DNA from: Tausonia pullulans
Lineage: Eukaryota > Basidiomycota > Tremellomycetes > Cystofilobasidiales > Mrakiaceae
DNA length: 64,000 bases
Assembly: GCA_951802195.1 (NCBI GenBank)
Contig: OX637625.1
Span: forward strand, 992,001-1,056,000
Direction: 5' to 3'
Positions 52,591 to 64,000 of the stretch are shown here, one piece after another (position 1 is the stretch's first letter; every line of letters begins with the position of its first letter). The notes under the pieces are model-generated. The model had not been told where the DNA came from and did no database searches. It was given only the letters and a program-made list of their open reading frames with translations. A program made the position numbers and the translations under genes.

Positions 52591-55500
52591 ATGATGGCCG
52601 ACTTCAAACCACTGTCACTCGTATCGGCGGAAAGCCAGCCCCCAGCTGGGACCGGGACCACGGCGACCGCGCTTCCCCCGCCTGGGGCCGCCTCGTCGAG
52701 CAGCCATGCGGCGAGCCCGCCGAAGAAGAAGCAGCGTCGGACCAAGGCGAGCGATGCTGAGGTCGAGAAGAAGAAACAGAACCCGAGTGAGTCAATTCGT
52801 TCTCGCTCTTTCTCTCCGCCTTTCCTGCCGGCGTTTCCTTCACCTTCCTGCCCGCACAGTTGTGGGCGTCAGGCTGGGGGGGGGGGGGGTGGCTTCCACC
52901 CATATAAACTGGCTCGCTGGCATCGGGCAGACTGGGCTTCTCAGTCTTGAGCCAGGACATCAGGCCAACTTCAGGGGAAGAAGCTGGTGACACCGAGTGA
53001 GAGATCAAGTTCCAGAGGGAAGGAACGACGCGGTTCTCGTCTCTACGTGCATTCGTAGCCGAGCCGGGAGTGGCTGTCGATCCTTCTTTACCTGCCCTCA
53101 TCCTTCTTCCTGCTCTCGCCATGATCGTGTCGGGTGTGCAACTAGAGTTTGTGTGTTAACGAATACTCGACTTTCTTCCAGGTTGCGACGCCTGTCGCGC
53201 CAGAAAGTAAGTCTCGTCCCTGGATCGACCCGACCGGCTCTCGTGCAGCCGTTCCGACCGACTTCGAGCCTGCATGCCTAACTAGATTGCGGGTCTCCAG
53301 GGTTAAGTGTGAGCGGGACCCTCCTCTGGACCCGGACTTCGATGTATACAATCCGAAGGGGCGCGACATCCCGGCATGCAAGGCGCGTCTCTCTCTTGCG
53401 CTTCTCTTGTGCGCGCGCCTGCCCGCCTGCATACACGCTGATCGTAGTAGTTCCACTTTCTGCTCACCTCTTCAACAGCATTGCATCAGCCTGCGGATCG
53501 CCTGCTGCTACGCGTACCGTCCCAAAAAGCGAGGGCCGCCGAATCAATACCTCAAGTGCGTCCCACTCATCCATCATCCATATTCTCACGTGTCTTCTTC
53601 CACCTTGGTCTGCGTCAGCCTCCCACGAGGCAGCAAGGGAGATGCGCAAGCCCTTCGAGCTAGTGAGCTCAAAGGCAGAGTTCGAGAACGAGAAGAGTCT
53701 GACGCGAGCCAAGGCAACCGTCACTGGCACACACTCCCCGCCCCTCTTCGCCTCCACCTTGGCACACCTTTCATGGGCCCTACATCGCCGAGCGCGCACT
53801 GATCCACCCCGAACCTTGTCTTGCCTCATCTTCATCCTCTCCTTGGTCCTCTTTCTCCCTCACCAGGAAGCTGAGGGAGGCGCAGGAACAAGGCATCGAC
53901 CTCGACCAACCAGACATCAAGCCCCCCCCTCCAGCTCCGCTTCCTCCTCCTCTCCCACCGCCCCAGTCGACCTATTACTCCGGCTCCTCACTCGGTGCCG
54001 ACGATGGGCAGCAGCAGCAACAGTTGCTGCAGAGCCAGAATCGGAATCAGAACCAACAGCAGCAGCAACAGCAGCAGCAACAGCAGCGTCAGCAGCATCA
54101 GCAGCATCAGCAGCATCAGCAGCATCAGCAACATCAGCAACATCAGCAACATCAGCAACATCAGCAACATCAGCAACATCAGCAACATCAGCAACATCAG
54201 CGAGCGGCCCCCTCTTCGACGGGTTGCGACCGCCGGCTTTCGTCGTCCTCGGCTTCGTCCATCATGCCCCCATTGGCGCAACCTGTGCACTCTGTCGCCA
54301 ATAGCTATTCTCAGCCACCACATTCGCAGGCCTACCCGTCCCAGTCGCCCTCGTCCGCCTCGGGATCTGTCGCCTCACCCAATGAGGCGTCCTCGAACAA
54401 CTCACGGACGAGCCTCCAGCACCCGCACGGCCTCGCGCCTGCGCTCCACCCCTCCCTACCGCCCTCGTCGGCGCCCTCACTATACCCTCACCAGCGGCAT
54501 CAGCAGCATCAGCTCCAACATCAGCCAGCCCCCATCCAGCAGCAGCAGCAGCAGTACGAGGCCATTGGCGCATCGCCCACAGACGGCCTCTCTCTCTCTC
54601 AGTTCCCGGGGCTCTCCCCGCCAGCCGTCAACTCACCCAACACTAACGGCCTACTCGCAGCGGCAGCTGCCGCCGCTGCCTCGTACCCAGGCTTCGATGC
54701 GACGCTCGGTTCTGCAGCCGCTTACCCCTCAGCAATTCCGCACCCGTCGACGCTCAACAATATGCGTGGGTCCCCCGGCTCGTCACCCTTCCCATCCATC
54801 GTCTACTCGCCCGAGATCTCCTCCGCCGGCGCCGGCGGGTCCACTAGCTCCCTCTCGGGCCTCCTCGTCGCCCCGACGCCCAACGCCAACGCCCGCCGGA
54901 TGGCTAAGGCCGTCTCGTTCGAGCGAGGCGCGAGTTTATCGTCTGGGGCGAGATCGCCGGATGATGGTTCTCTCACGGGCTCTGGCCACCGGATTGATTC
55001 AGTTCTTCCGCGTGAGACGGCCATCTACGTCGTCTCACTCTTCTTTGATTACGTGTGAGTGCTTGAAAGAGGGGGGACCCAAGGGAGGGATGGTTCACGA
55101 GCAAGCTTCGCTGGCGAAATGACATTTTGAATCTCAAACCCACCCCGTTCGCCACTGACGCAATGTGGTGACATCCAGCTGGGCCCTCACCCCATGCCTC
55201 CACCAGCCAACGTTCATGAACGAGCTTGCCACGCGCAAGGAGGAGACCAGCCCACTCTTCTTCGCTCTTGTGATGAGCACGCTCGCTGCGACGATTGTTC
55301 AGGTGCGTTCTCTTCGGTCGGCTCACGCGTGGCTCTTGGGATGGATAGCTTTTGATGATACTGTTTTTCTCCGAGCAGGTTCCTAAGATCTACATTCCTG
55401 GTGCGTCCTCAGCTCGTCCGTCACTTGAAGCAGCTGACGACTAACATGTCTTTTGACCGATCAGTCGCTGGCTCAGAAGTCCGCGCCCTCGCGAAGCGAT

Positions 55501-57300
55501 GCTACGAGGCCTCTCGATCCGTCTCTCGCAATCTCTATGATCCGCCTTCAATGGAGATGTGAGTGGAATTGGAAGAATCCCTGGCTCATCCTCTTTGTTG
55601 ACCCATCTATGACGCCCTCAGGGTCATCATTCGGTATTTCGACTGCATTTACCATTTTGTCGTTGACCTCCCCGGGTCGAATCGTTAGTCTCTTATCGTG
55701 CTTTTTGTTTTCTGACGCCTGAAGGCTGACGAGGAGCCGTTCTTATGCTCGACAGACGCCAGCTTCGGAGAGGCGCAGCACCTGGCCGTGAGCCTGGGCA
55801 TGCACCGCGAAGCTGTAAGTTTCGCGATTGCTTCGCATCCATCTAGTAGGCTGATCACTCACCTCCTCGCCTTCCCTCAGACGTACACGGGTCTGGACCC
55901 CATAACAGCTGAGACTCGACGACGGATTATGTTCCTCCTCTTCATCGCGTCGGCGTCCATGTGTGTCTGTCTCTTGGAGCTGTGTCTCCGCTCGGGGTAC
56001 TTACCGTACGCCACCGCCCCTCAACAGGGCATGTCTATTGGGAAGGCCAGTCTGTATCCGTTGGGAGGATATCGACACCAGGCTTCCGATTTCGCTGTTC
56101 GTCTGGAAACCTATTGTGCTCCTTTTAAGCAATCTCGCTGATACCCTGGTTTTCACAACAGAGACGACGAGTACATCACCGCTGAAGGCTACCTCCCGCA
56201 AAGCGCAGACCGCACGGCCGTCATCGCCGGGTTCGTGATTTCCATCCGGATTTACAAGCTTCTCGCCGAGGTCCTTCAGCTCCAACGCCGCCTTCGAAGG
56301 GAGACGCACCTCCAGGCGGATGCCCTCCTCCCTAAGGTCAAGGAGGTCGGTAGGCTCATGACGAAGACGGCAGGCTTGCTGGCGGATGCACCGAAGGCGT
56401 TCCAGTTGGCCCAGCCGTTCAATTCAGCAGCGAACTCGTGAGTCCGAGCCTTCTTGTTATTTATTTATTTGGCCCAGTCTTGCTGAACCACTGTCGATCA
56501 GGCCTGCTGCGGGATGGGACACGGAAGCCAAGAGCCAGCTCGACTCGTTCTTCTTCGACCCTCATTCATCCCGAGAGTCTGCCAAGGATGCCTTTCTCGT
56601 CTCCCAGGGAAACATCATGGGTAAGTTTCCAGCTCCTTCTTCGACGCCTGCGAGGGAGCACACCTCCTGATATCCGTTCGACCTACATAGTCACGCAGAA
56701 CTTGCTCCGCTTCGTCATCCTTCAGTACCGAGACGAGCTGCTCACGCTCTCTGGCCCTGTCGGCCACCCGGCAAGGAATGGTTCGTTCCCGCTCCAACGC
56801 TCGCTCGAAGATGACTTACATTTATTTACAACGCCTTGACTTTCTTTTCTAGCGGCCGAGCGCGTCCTTCTCATGGAGTCGCGAGGATCCGAGGACCGAA
56901 GAGACGCCGTCTCAATCGATCTTCTCAACGCGTGCGTTTCATCCCTCCTTCACGAATCGCAGATCGATGCTGACCTATTCCCTCCCTCCCTCCCTCAGTC
57001 TGCACAGCATCCCGATCCAGTCCCTCGCCGTCAACGGACCCTCCCTTGTCCAAAAGGTCCGGTTCGTCGCGAGTTCGCTGCTCGATGACCCGGACCAGTC
57101 GAGGATCAACACTTTCTTGCTCGGTGAGTGAGCGAGCACGTGAGAGACAGAGAGAGGACGGAGAGACTGAATTTCTTCCGTTGCACAGACTTCCTAAACA
57201 TTCTGAGCGAGATTGAAAAGGTGCGTGCTTCGGTCATCGCTTCATGGAAGGTTGGGATTCTGATCTCCCTCTGTATCTCTTCCAGAACTTTGCCGAGTAG
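52591..57300 (+). CDS. Zn2Cys6 transcription factor with fungal-specific TF domain
   Basis: The start is at MMADFKPLSLV. First exons: 52591-52786, 53182-53206, 53301-53382, 53479-53565 and 53867 to about 55054. The zinc cluster is spread over exons 2-4: CDACRARKVKC, a linker of about 25 residues, then CKHCISLRIAC, that is CX2CX6C twice, followed by RPKKRGPPNQYLK as in many fungal activators. The intron after the codon for ACK has a GC rather than GT 5' end. Next come a Gln-rich stretch with a long (His-Gln-Gln)n repeat (54055-54205), Ser/Pro-rich DNA, then the middle homology domain: YVVSLFFDYVWALTPCLHQP, FFALVMSTLAATI, EAQHLAVSLGMHREA and TRRRIMFLLF. It ends with DFLNILSEIEKNFAE at 57300. 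A nuclear regulator; targets unknown. Confidence 0.9.
54055..54205 (+). repeat. CAG and CATCAGCAG/CATCAGCAA repeat in the transcription factor
   Basis: A trinucleotide CAG/CAA run passes into about 14 nine-base units coding His-Gln-Gln. In-frame units make the tract length likely to vary between strains. Confidence 0.9.
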
Positions 57301-57685
57301 CGTGGCTTGTCACACTTCTTTCCCCCCTATCGACCGAGACAAAGTTCTCTCCCCCTTTCCCTGGTTACGTAGCGCGCTCGCATACACGTCCCTACCTCCT
57401 ACCCCTTCGCACACGCAAAATCCCCCGACGCGTGTTCACGACCGACTCCGTGTGCTACCAACCTCGCTCATCTGTTCTTGCCTCCTCGTGTTTCTTGCCT
57501 TTTTTTTTTTTTTTTTTTCTTTCTTTGTTATTTTTTCTTTGTTCCTCTTTTTGTTTTTGTTTCGGGAGAGCAATCTACCCACGATCCCTTTTTGGTGTTC
57601 TCTATACTCATCCGCCCCTTCCAAAGCTAGGGAAGAAAGAAGTAGATTATTCAAATGAGATCTCTTCGTGAAACCACTCTGCTCT
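57301..57685. other. convergent 3' region with long T tract
   Basis: 385 bp between the stop codons of two converging genes. It holds a T run at about 57500-57520 and further T-rich DNA to 57560. No gene is seen. Confidence 0.6.
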
Positions 57686-60600
57686 CTAGTACGTCATTGT
57701 TTTCTTCCTCCCGGCCCCACCCAAGCTCAGCGTCCGATTCCGGCTGTTGCTCCGCCTCGGCCCAAAGACCGCGCCCACGAAGGCCGCCGCCGACAAGCCG
57801 ATATTGGTCCCTCCGTGGCTGTCACCACCCGCATCTCCACCGCCGCCTCCGCTGCCGCTATGGCTGCTGGTGCTGGCGGACCTCGCGTGCCCGATGCCGC
57901 CGCCCCTGCTGCCACCGCCGCCGAACCAGAGGGGCGAGCCTCGTCGACGACGGATCCATACCCAATTGAGGAGGAACAGCCCAATCTGGACGAGCCCAAA
58001 GTACACAACGAGGTACATCTTCGACGTACGTCCCCCCGACGGTGAGGCTGGCTCCTCCTCCTCCTCGTCCTTGTCGTCATCATCGTCGTCGTCGGCAGCC
58101 GCCGGCGGAGCGGCAGCAGCAGCAGCAGCAGGACGACGACCAGGAGGAGGAGGTCGGGAAGGAGGAGGAGGCCGGGAAGGAGGAGGCGGAAGGGCCGCTC
58201 GCTCCGGGGAGGAGCTGATCTTGCGGGCCGAGACGAGGGTATCTTTGAGAAGGGCCGATTGCTTTTCCTGCGAATGAGCGAGAGGGGACGGGGATCAGCG
58301 AAGGGTCGGAGACAAAGGACAGAGACAGGGCTCGACAAACCTCGTAGTCATGGAACCGGCCGTTGAACCGGGAGAGATCCCCGCGGAGGCCTTCGAAGGT
58401 TTTGGTGAGCTCGCGGCGATGGGACTCGAGGTTAGCCAGCCGAGTCGAGAGATCGCGGAGTGCACCGCTTAGGCGGAACGGGAAGAGAGCGATCAGCTCA
58501 GCTGCTCACACCATTCAGCCCATAGAATAGATGGGCTTACCCGAATGGGCTTTTGTCCTCACTCCGCTCCTTAGTATCACCCTTGTTGTGGTTACGGTGC
58601 TGCGCGGGTTTTTGCGGGGCATTCCTCTCCTCTTCCTCGATCGTGAGCTCGTGAATGCGCGTCTCGAGTTGGTCAACGGCTTGGAGGACAGACGCCTGGT
58701 ACATGACCAGGGACTCGGTGAGAGTGGCGTCCTGGTGACAGGTTCGGAGGTTCAGCTCTGATTGAGGAAGCAAAGGAGCGGCTGCGAACATACGAGAGCC
58801 GCGCCAATGTTGCCGGACGCCGACAGAGGGTTCTCCTTGAGAGCTGCGGCAGCCTTGTCTGCAATGGCTTGAGGTGAGTCGCGGAATCGGCGGGGGAGAC
58901 CGTCCTCTCCAGGCCCAGGGACCGGCTCGACGCAGATGACTTCCGAGAGCAGGTCACATTACAGTCAGTGACGGACACGCAGGCGGGCAAGAAGGCAAAA
59001 ATCAAGCACCATGCTGGACCTCTCCGTTGACAAGCTCGGGCTGAAACGTCCCTTCCGAGCTACCCTTGTTGATGAGCCAGGCCGTGGGCGCGGTATTCTT
59101 CGGTGCGACTGGGCAGCCCTCGTCCATGACGCCCGAGAACAGCGTGCCCTCGTCAATGACATTGTCGACGACCGTAAAATTCTTGCAGCTCGCGACGACA
59201 ACGCCGTAACCCAAATGTGTACCCGAGATGACATTGTCCTTGACGGTCCCGTGGGAGACGATAGACTCAGTGTCGTCGGACCAGACAGCCGGTCCGACGT
59301 TGATGGCGACCTTGAGGTACGCCGAGTTAGCGGAGATGTGATTCCGGTAAACGTTGACGTCAGTGTAATCGCCCTCCCAGGGAGCGTAGTCGACAAGGTT
59401 GATGCCTGAAAGAGAGTGGGGTTGAGCGACGAATGTATAGTCGAGGAAAGCTTAAGATCCTACCTCCGAGGACGGTTCGAGTGCGAGAAAAGATAGCATT
59501 ATCGCGAACGGTGCTGCCTCGGCTGCCGAAGATGACAATAGCGCCATCTGTCGAATCAAAGACGGTCTGGGAGCCGAATTGCCGTTTCCAACCTCCGTCA
59601 GCAGAGGTTTTATCAAAGGTCTAGAGGGTGTCATTCACGTTGCGCTCAACCAGGCTATTCATGCACGCGAGACTGATGCCATCGCTCCGTGGGTTGCCGT
59701 AAATCGGGTTCGTCTCGTCGGTGCCGTCGTACTTGGGATCCCACTCCTCGCCGCAGGGGCCCTGACCCCTCGCGATACAGCAGATCAGCAGGGTGTCTTG
59801 ATGACCCAGCGTCTTCTCTAAGCAACTCACAATGACGTTGTTCCGCACGATGGCGGAGTTGCAAGACTTCCAGTCACCCTCACGGAAGTGGAGCGCCGAC
59901 CATCCCCTGGGAGCGAGACGGCGAGTCAGTCGATCCATCCCTCGCTCACCACGCAGAATGACGACGACTCACCTCGGCTCGTACAATCGGCAATCCTCGA
60001 CCGTCTGGTCGTCCGCATTGCCCATGGCGACGAGTGCCTCGCCCTTGGGGACTCGAAGCAGCAGCGGCCGATTCCCGTCGATAATGAGCGACGACACGGA
60101 CACGCCTCTGCAGCTGGAGCAGTCGCCTCTGGAGTAGGAAGCAAACGCGAGAGATCCAACGTCAGGTCTGGGAAGAGGAGGGGAGGCAGATGGGCGTTGT
60201 CTGTACTTGATGGCGACCGTTTGATTTACGCCCTCGACAATCAGCATCTAGAGGAAGGAGAAGACACCCGCAACATCAGCATCCTGAACGATCACACGTT
60301 TGACGGCAAACATGCCCGCCTGCGCGTCGCCGACACTCACCGCGCGCGAATTGTCGGTTGGATGGCCCTGAGTAAAGATGCTCTGTTGGGCGCCCGTAAA
60401 GAGAATTGGCGCCTTGAGTCGGAACAGCGCGTTCGGGCAAAGAGCGACCTTGGTGTCAGCTCCACCTGAGCCAGCCAGGGGAGCAAGGGTGAAGCGCGTG
60501 TTGTGTCGTCAGCAGGGAGAGGCGCGTCGCGTCCAGGAGTGGGATACGCGAGCACGCACCATAGTCGAGCAGGCGGTTGATCTCGGTCTCGTCACCCGTG

Positions 60601-60705
60601 TTGACGCAGCTGCTTCGTGCTCGGGCTCCATTTGCCGTGAGCGAGAGGGACACGACGGCGAGGAGGACGAGCGAGAAAGGAAGAGAGGCCAGGTGCGGTA
60701 ACAGC
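57686..60705 (-). CDS. membrane-anchored parallel beta-helix protein
   Basis: Starts at 60705 with a clear signal peptide: LPFSLVLLAVVSLSLTANG, then a likely cleavage after GARA. The mature part runs SSCVNTGDETEINRLLDYG, then GADTKVALCPNALFRLKAP, and a long set of right-handed beta-helix rungs: VSVSSLIIDGNRPLLL, GWSALHFREGDWKSCNSAIV, NNVIVSC, SDGISLACMNSLVERN, GAIVIFGSRGSTVRDNAIF, LGGINLVDYAPWEGDYTDVN and CKNFTVVDNVIDEG. This is the PF13229-type fold of pectate lyases and epimerases, but no catalytic signature is recognisable. After the helix come a coiled coil (VLQAVDQLETRIHELTIEEE; DLSTRLANLESHRRELTKT), a proline-rich spacer, one membrane span (VVYFGLVQIGLFLLNWVWI) with RRRR on the inner side, and a Gly/Ser-rich tail ending KKTMTY. 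About ten short introns. It probably sits in the plasma membrane with the beta-helix outside. Confidence 0.8.
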
Positions 60706-61189
60706 ATGATACGCCGGCGGCTCCGAGGCGGGTAGGCGGGCGGGCTATGGAGGGAGGGAGGGCACTCGCTCGGGCGGAGCGAAGCAAAAAGATTCCAGAC
60801 CGGAGGCCGTCTGCACGAGCCGCGAGGAGTCGTAGGGAGGATGGCTGTCGAAGCCAAGGCGGCGAGGACGGAGGGAATTGAGAAGCAAAGGAATGAAGGC
60901 GGTAGGTGGGCTTGATGGTTGGCCGCACAGGAACCGAGTCTCACGCGCGTTCCGACGTGTGCTCCCCACGACTCACGGACTCACCAGTTGGCGTCCGTTT
61001 CGCTCTCGTCGTGTCACCGGGACAGGCATCTCAAGGAGGATCGACTGAATAGCGGCGGAGGTTGTCCGATTGAAAAGAAAAAGGGAGACCTGTTTGTCCA
61101 AACTCTCGTTTGCGCCCAGTCTCAGGTTACGCGGTCTTAGTCGCAAGAAAAAGTCCATGTTTGTGTCATGCCGAGATCGCATAAAGTCG
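60706..61189. promoter_or_regulatory. intergenic region upstream of the beta-helix gene
   Basis: 484 bp between two minus-strand genes: 5' region of the beta-helix gene and 3' region of the GT32 gene. No distinct site was recognised. Confidence 0.5.
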
Positions 61190-63296
61190 TTACAGATCGT
61201 CCAAGCTCCAGTTCTTCCACCCGCCCCGGAAGTCGTGCACAACGACATTCTGCGGCGACCCCAGCTCGCCAGACCGGAAGTCGGGCTGCCCACCGGGACT
61301 CAGACCCGTGATGGGCAAGACGAGAACGTCGCCGATCCGGAGCGGGCGCTTGATGCTATGAAGGGCGCGCCAGGAGACACCATACTGAAAGTAGAGGTAC
61401 CTGGAGGTAGAGCAGCGGTATCAGATCGAGATCGAGGGTGAAGATAAAAGAGAGATGAGGCGGACGAACGCCATCACCGAGTCTTCATGTCATAGCGAAG
61501 ACAGAGTCAGCGCAATTACTAGGGTCGTTACCGGCCATCGGCGAGCAGGAACTCACCCGTAAAGATGGCAGGTCCAGTCCACTCCATGACCTGAACAAGA
61601 TTCGACAAATGGTCGGCGTCGGAGCAAGGAATCCAAGCTGGGGTGTCGCAAACTCACAGATAGCGCGTTCTTCGTCCTGTTGAGCCCTTCAAGCTTCTTC
61701 ACCTCGTCTTCCCATCCAATCTCTTTCGCCTCCTTGAGCGCTGCGATCTTTTCCGCCCTACTGACCTCCCACTCCTCAACCTGGCGGGTAGAATCGACGA
61801 TGCGCCGCGAGACATCGAGGAGGATCGGATGCGAAGGGGCGGCAGAGAGAGTCCATTGGCTGAGAGAGAGGGTGAGATAGCTGATCAGATGGCTGGCTCT
61901 TGGATATTGTCAAAATGAAAGATGAGTTGTTACCAGATGCCCTGGTGAGCCGCCCAACAAATTTGGATTAGCGCCTTGTCCGGTTCATCTACGAGTTGCG
62001 CGAGCTGCGCTTACGATCGGGCGCGGCCAGAATTTCTCCCAGCCGACAAAATCATGCACATCGACGTCGATGCCGACAATGACGCTCGGCTCGCCAACGA
62101 CCGGGATACCAGGGTAGGTGTCTGGCGCGGTCTTGCCCCATTCATCGACGGGCTTCATGCACCTTGTGTCGACTGCTCGCTCAGCGCTGTAATCAGCATA
62201 ATTCGCTCATCAAGAGAGAAAAAAGCCCTCTCACCATCCGAGTAGACGCCTCCATGGACTAGGACGAGGAGGTAGCGCACAAAGTCTGCCTTCTGCGATG
62301 ATTCAAAGAGTTCTGGAGATTAGGGGCTGAGCCGGGACAAGGCAAGTTTGTGAACGCACGAGGACGCCGCGATTCATATACTGCAGACAAAGAAGGGTCG
62401 TTGTCCTTTCAGCACACAGTGAGACCAGTCAAGCTGCGGGCACACGGAAGGTGACAGCAGACTTACACTCCAGGCCCAGCTGATAGCACTACGCGCAAAA
62501 TACTTCTCTATGAAGGCGTCGTTGTCGGTATCCGAGTGGAAGTGATAGGCCCATTTAGGGTTCAACTCCTGCCACTATGAGACCGAGGCATTCGAAGAAG
62601 GTCGTCGAAGTCAGCCTGGCTGCGTGTCACCCCCAAGGGAGAGTTCGAAAGAGGCTGGGGCCACCGCCGACCCTCATACTTCGTTCCCCACAGCCGCAAC
62701 ACCTCTCCTCCACGTCTCGCCCCATTCAGGCTTAGACGGATCACATTTGACGTACCGAGCGGGTGTCTTCCGTCTCGTCGCTCCTCGTCTGGTCCGTCTG
62801 CCAGACGTTCTTCGAGTCGACCATGGCGCCGAGCTGGGAGGAGGCCTCGACGCCTTGCCCAACTCTGCTGAGACTCGAAGCGCGTACAACAGCAAGGCTT
62901 CGTTGGAAGGCTGGTCGGACGACGGATGGAAGGTCCGCGGCGAAGTCGTCGAGGCGGGACAGATAGTCCTCCCTCGTCAAAGACTCGTAGCCGATGCGGC
63001 GGTACGCCTCATTATTCTGAGAGTGGATGGGTCAGGTGTTGCTGGGTGTGAGAAGGGGATGGCGAGAGGAGGGAGTGACGCACAGCATGGGCGGCGGCAG
63101 ACAGGTCGTCGACGTCTGGGAATGGCGCGGCAGCGGCGGGCGATGCCAAGCCCCCGTAGAATCTGGCGCGGTCCGTCGCCTGGAGAAGAAGGATGGCCGC
63201 AAATAAGACAAGGGGGATCACGAGGAGGATGGAGCGAGGGAGGGGGCTGATGCCATGAAGAATCATGGCAAGGGTGGCTGTTGCGTGAGCAAACAC
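61190..63296 (-). CDS. GT32 (Och1/Hoc1-like) alpha-mannosyltransferase
   Basis: A Golgi type II membrane enzyme of protein mannan synthesis. The start at 63296 gives a short N-tail and one signal anchor (SILLVIPLVLFAAILLL). Then come a stem with NNEAYRRIGYESLTREDYL and ELNPKWAYHFHSDTDNDAFI, the sugar-nucleotide core FVRYLLVLVHGGVYSD-VDTRCMKPVDEWG with the DXD motif split by an intron (the intron runs GTGAGA...GCAG), VGIDVDVHDFVGWEKFWPRP, and the C-terminal GDVLVLPITGLSPGGQPDF, VVHDFRGGWKNWSLDDL. These are the features of the PF04488 glycosyltransferase family to which Och1 belongs. About six introns, all GT-AG where seen. No break found. Donor specificity (GDP-mannose) follows from the family. 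Confidence 0.88.
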
Positions 63297-63690
63297 TCAA
63301 TTGAAGCGGAGAACAAGGGACTCCCGCCCTTCTTCTGAGTCTTCCGGGATTGGCTGTAGACAATTGCGGGGCCGGCTTGTGACGTAACCTTAACTCTGGC
63401 CGTCTCACCTTTCTTGCCTTTCTCGCCTTTTTCACCTTTCTTACCTTTCTCAGTCTCCTGATGAGCCTTTCAAAGTGGCCTGTTCGCGATAGAGGCCAAT
63501 TTCTGGACGTTCTCGTCAATTGCAGGCATGCCTGCGCGCGCGAGCTGTAATGCCACCCGCCTGCCCCTTCGCTGCTGCGGAACCAAGAATCTGGAAGGTA
63601 AAAGCATATCATAAACCACCGCTGCCACCATCCATTCACTGCACCCCTTAGGCATCCCTCGCCACCATCACCGGAGGGGTTACGACGGTC
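63297..63690. promoter_or_regulatory. upstream region of the GT32 gene
   Basis: Contains a repeated word (CTTTCTTGCCTTTCTCGCC and relatives) at about 63405-63450. No gene was identified. Confidence 0.45.
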
Positions 63691-64000
63691 GAATCGAGCA
63701 CTGCCTATGCCTTCTCGCGCCCCTCTCCACCTGCCTCCTCTCCTTCTTCTCTCTCTCCTTCTCCAACTCTAAGTGACCCTTGGGCTTGAGCGTGGGTTTA
63801 TTAGGCAAGGGCTGAGACGGCATCGACTTCTCGCTCTCGCCCTCAATCCAACGCTCGTCTGTTCCTCATTCTGCTCCTCATCCTGCTCCTCGTCCTGCTC
63901 CTCGTCCTGCTCCTCGTCTTCCTCGATCTCCAATTGTGGCTGTCGCACCCACCTCCGCTTGGTTTCAGAACTCCGCTCCTGCAAGTCCGCCTCCTGCTGT
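63691..64000 (-). CDS. possible 3' end of a minus-strand gene running past the window
   Basis: Minus-strand frames hold a Glu/Asp/Gln repeat (EEQDEEQDEEQDEEQ, 63870-63915). In another frame they hold KSMPSQPLPNKPTLKPKGHL and LELEKEREKKERRQVERG, ending at about 63690. Which frame is used, and where an intron would lie, cannot be told from this fragment. Confidence 0.3.

Overview
The window comes from a GC-rich fungal genome, most likely a basidiomycete (perhaps a Pucciniomycotina-type yeast; this placement is inference). Evidence: many short GT-AG introns with CTNAC-like branch sites, a group X hybrid histidine kinase, a Zn2Cys6 activator, a GT32 mannosyltransferase, chromodomain Ty3/gypsy elements, and tRNA genes of which more than half carry an intron one base 3' of the anticodon.

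The window has two unlike halves. Positions 1 to about 33,650 hold no credible host protein gene. This stretch is a tRNA gene cluster: I can fold 34 tRNA genes for 16 amino acids (none for Arg, Cys, Gln or Trp), plus two copies of a broken tRNA-Leu, on both strands. They are separated by short minisatellites, LTR relics and a small poly-A-tailed dispersed repeat. A block with tRNA-Glu, Ala, Asp, Ser and Val followed by a Ty3/gypsy element occurs twice in tandem (1-8753 and 9767-18435). A second block with tRNA-Lys and Asn occurs in opposite orientations at 8754-9820 and 27300-28450. The target-site duplications and the odd right flank of the first gypsy copy point to recombination between two retrotransposons as the cause of the tandem duplication. 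A 98-bp satellite with two B-box-like words per unit (32,165-32,868) lies near the right edge of the cluster.

Positions 35,400 to 64,000 are ordinary gene-dense fungal DNA: a small three-exon protein (minus), a Ser/Pro-rich protein of unknown function (plus, 5' end unresolved), a group X hybrid histidine kinase of about 10 kb (minus), a Faf1/FSAF1-like ribosome assembly candidate (plus, divergent from the kinase), a Gln-rich Zn2Cys6 transcription factor (plus), a membrane-anchored beta-helix protein (minus) and an Och1-like GT32 glycosyltransferase (minus). These genes are neighbours, with no sign of a shared pathway, although the kinase, beta-helix protein and GT32 enzyme could all concern stress sensing or the cell surface (inference).

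All exon structures were worked out by eye from splice motifs and reading frames.
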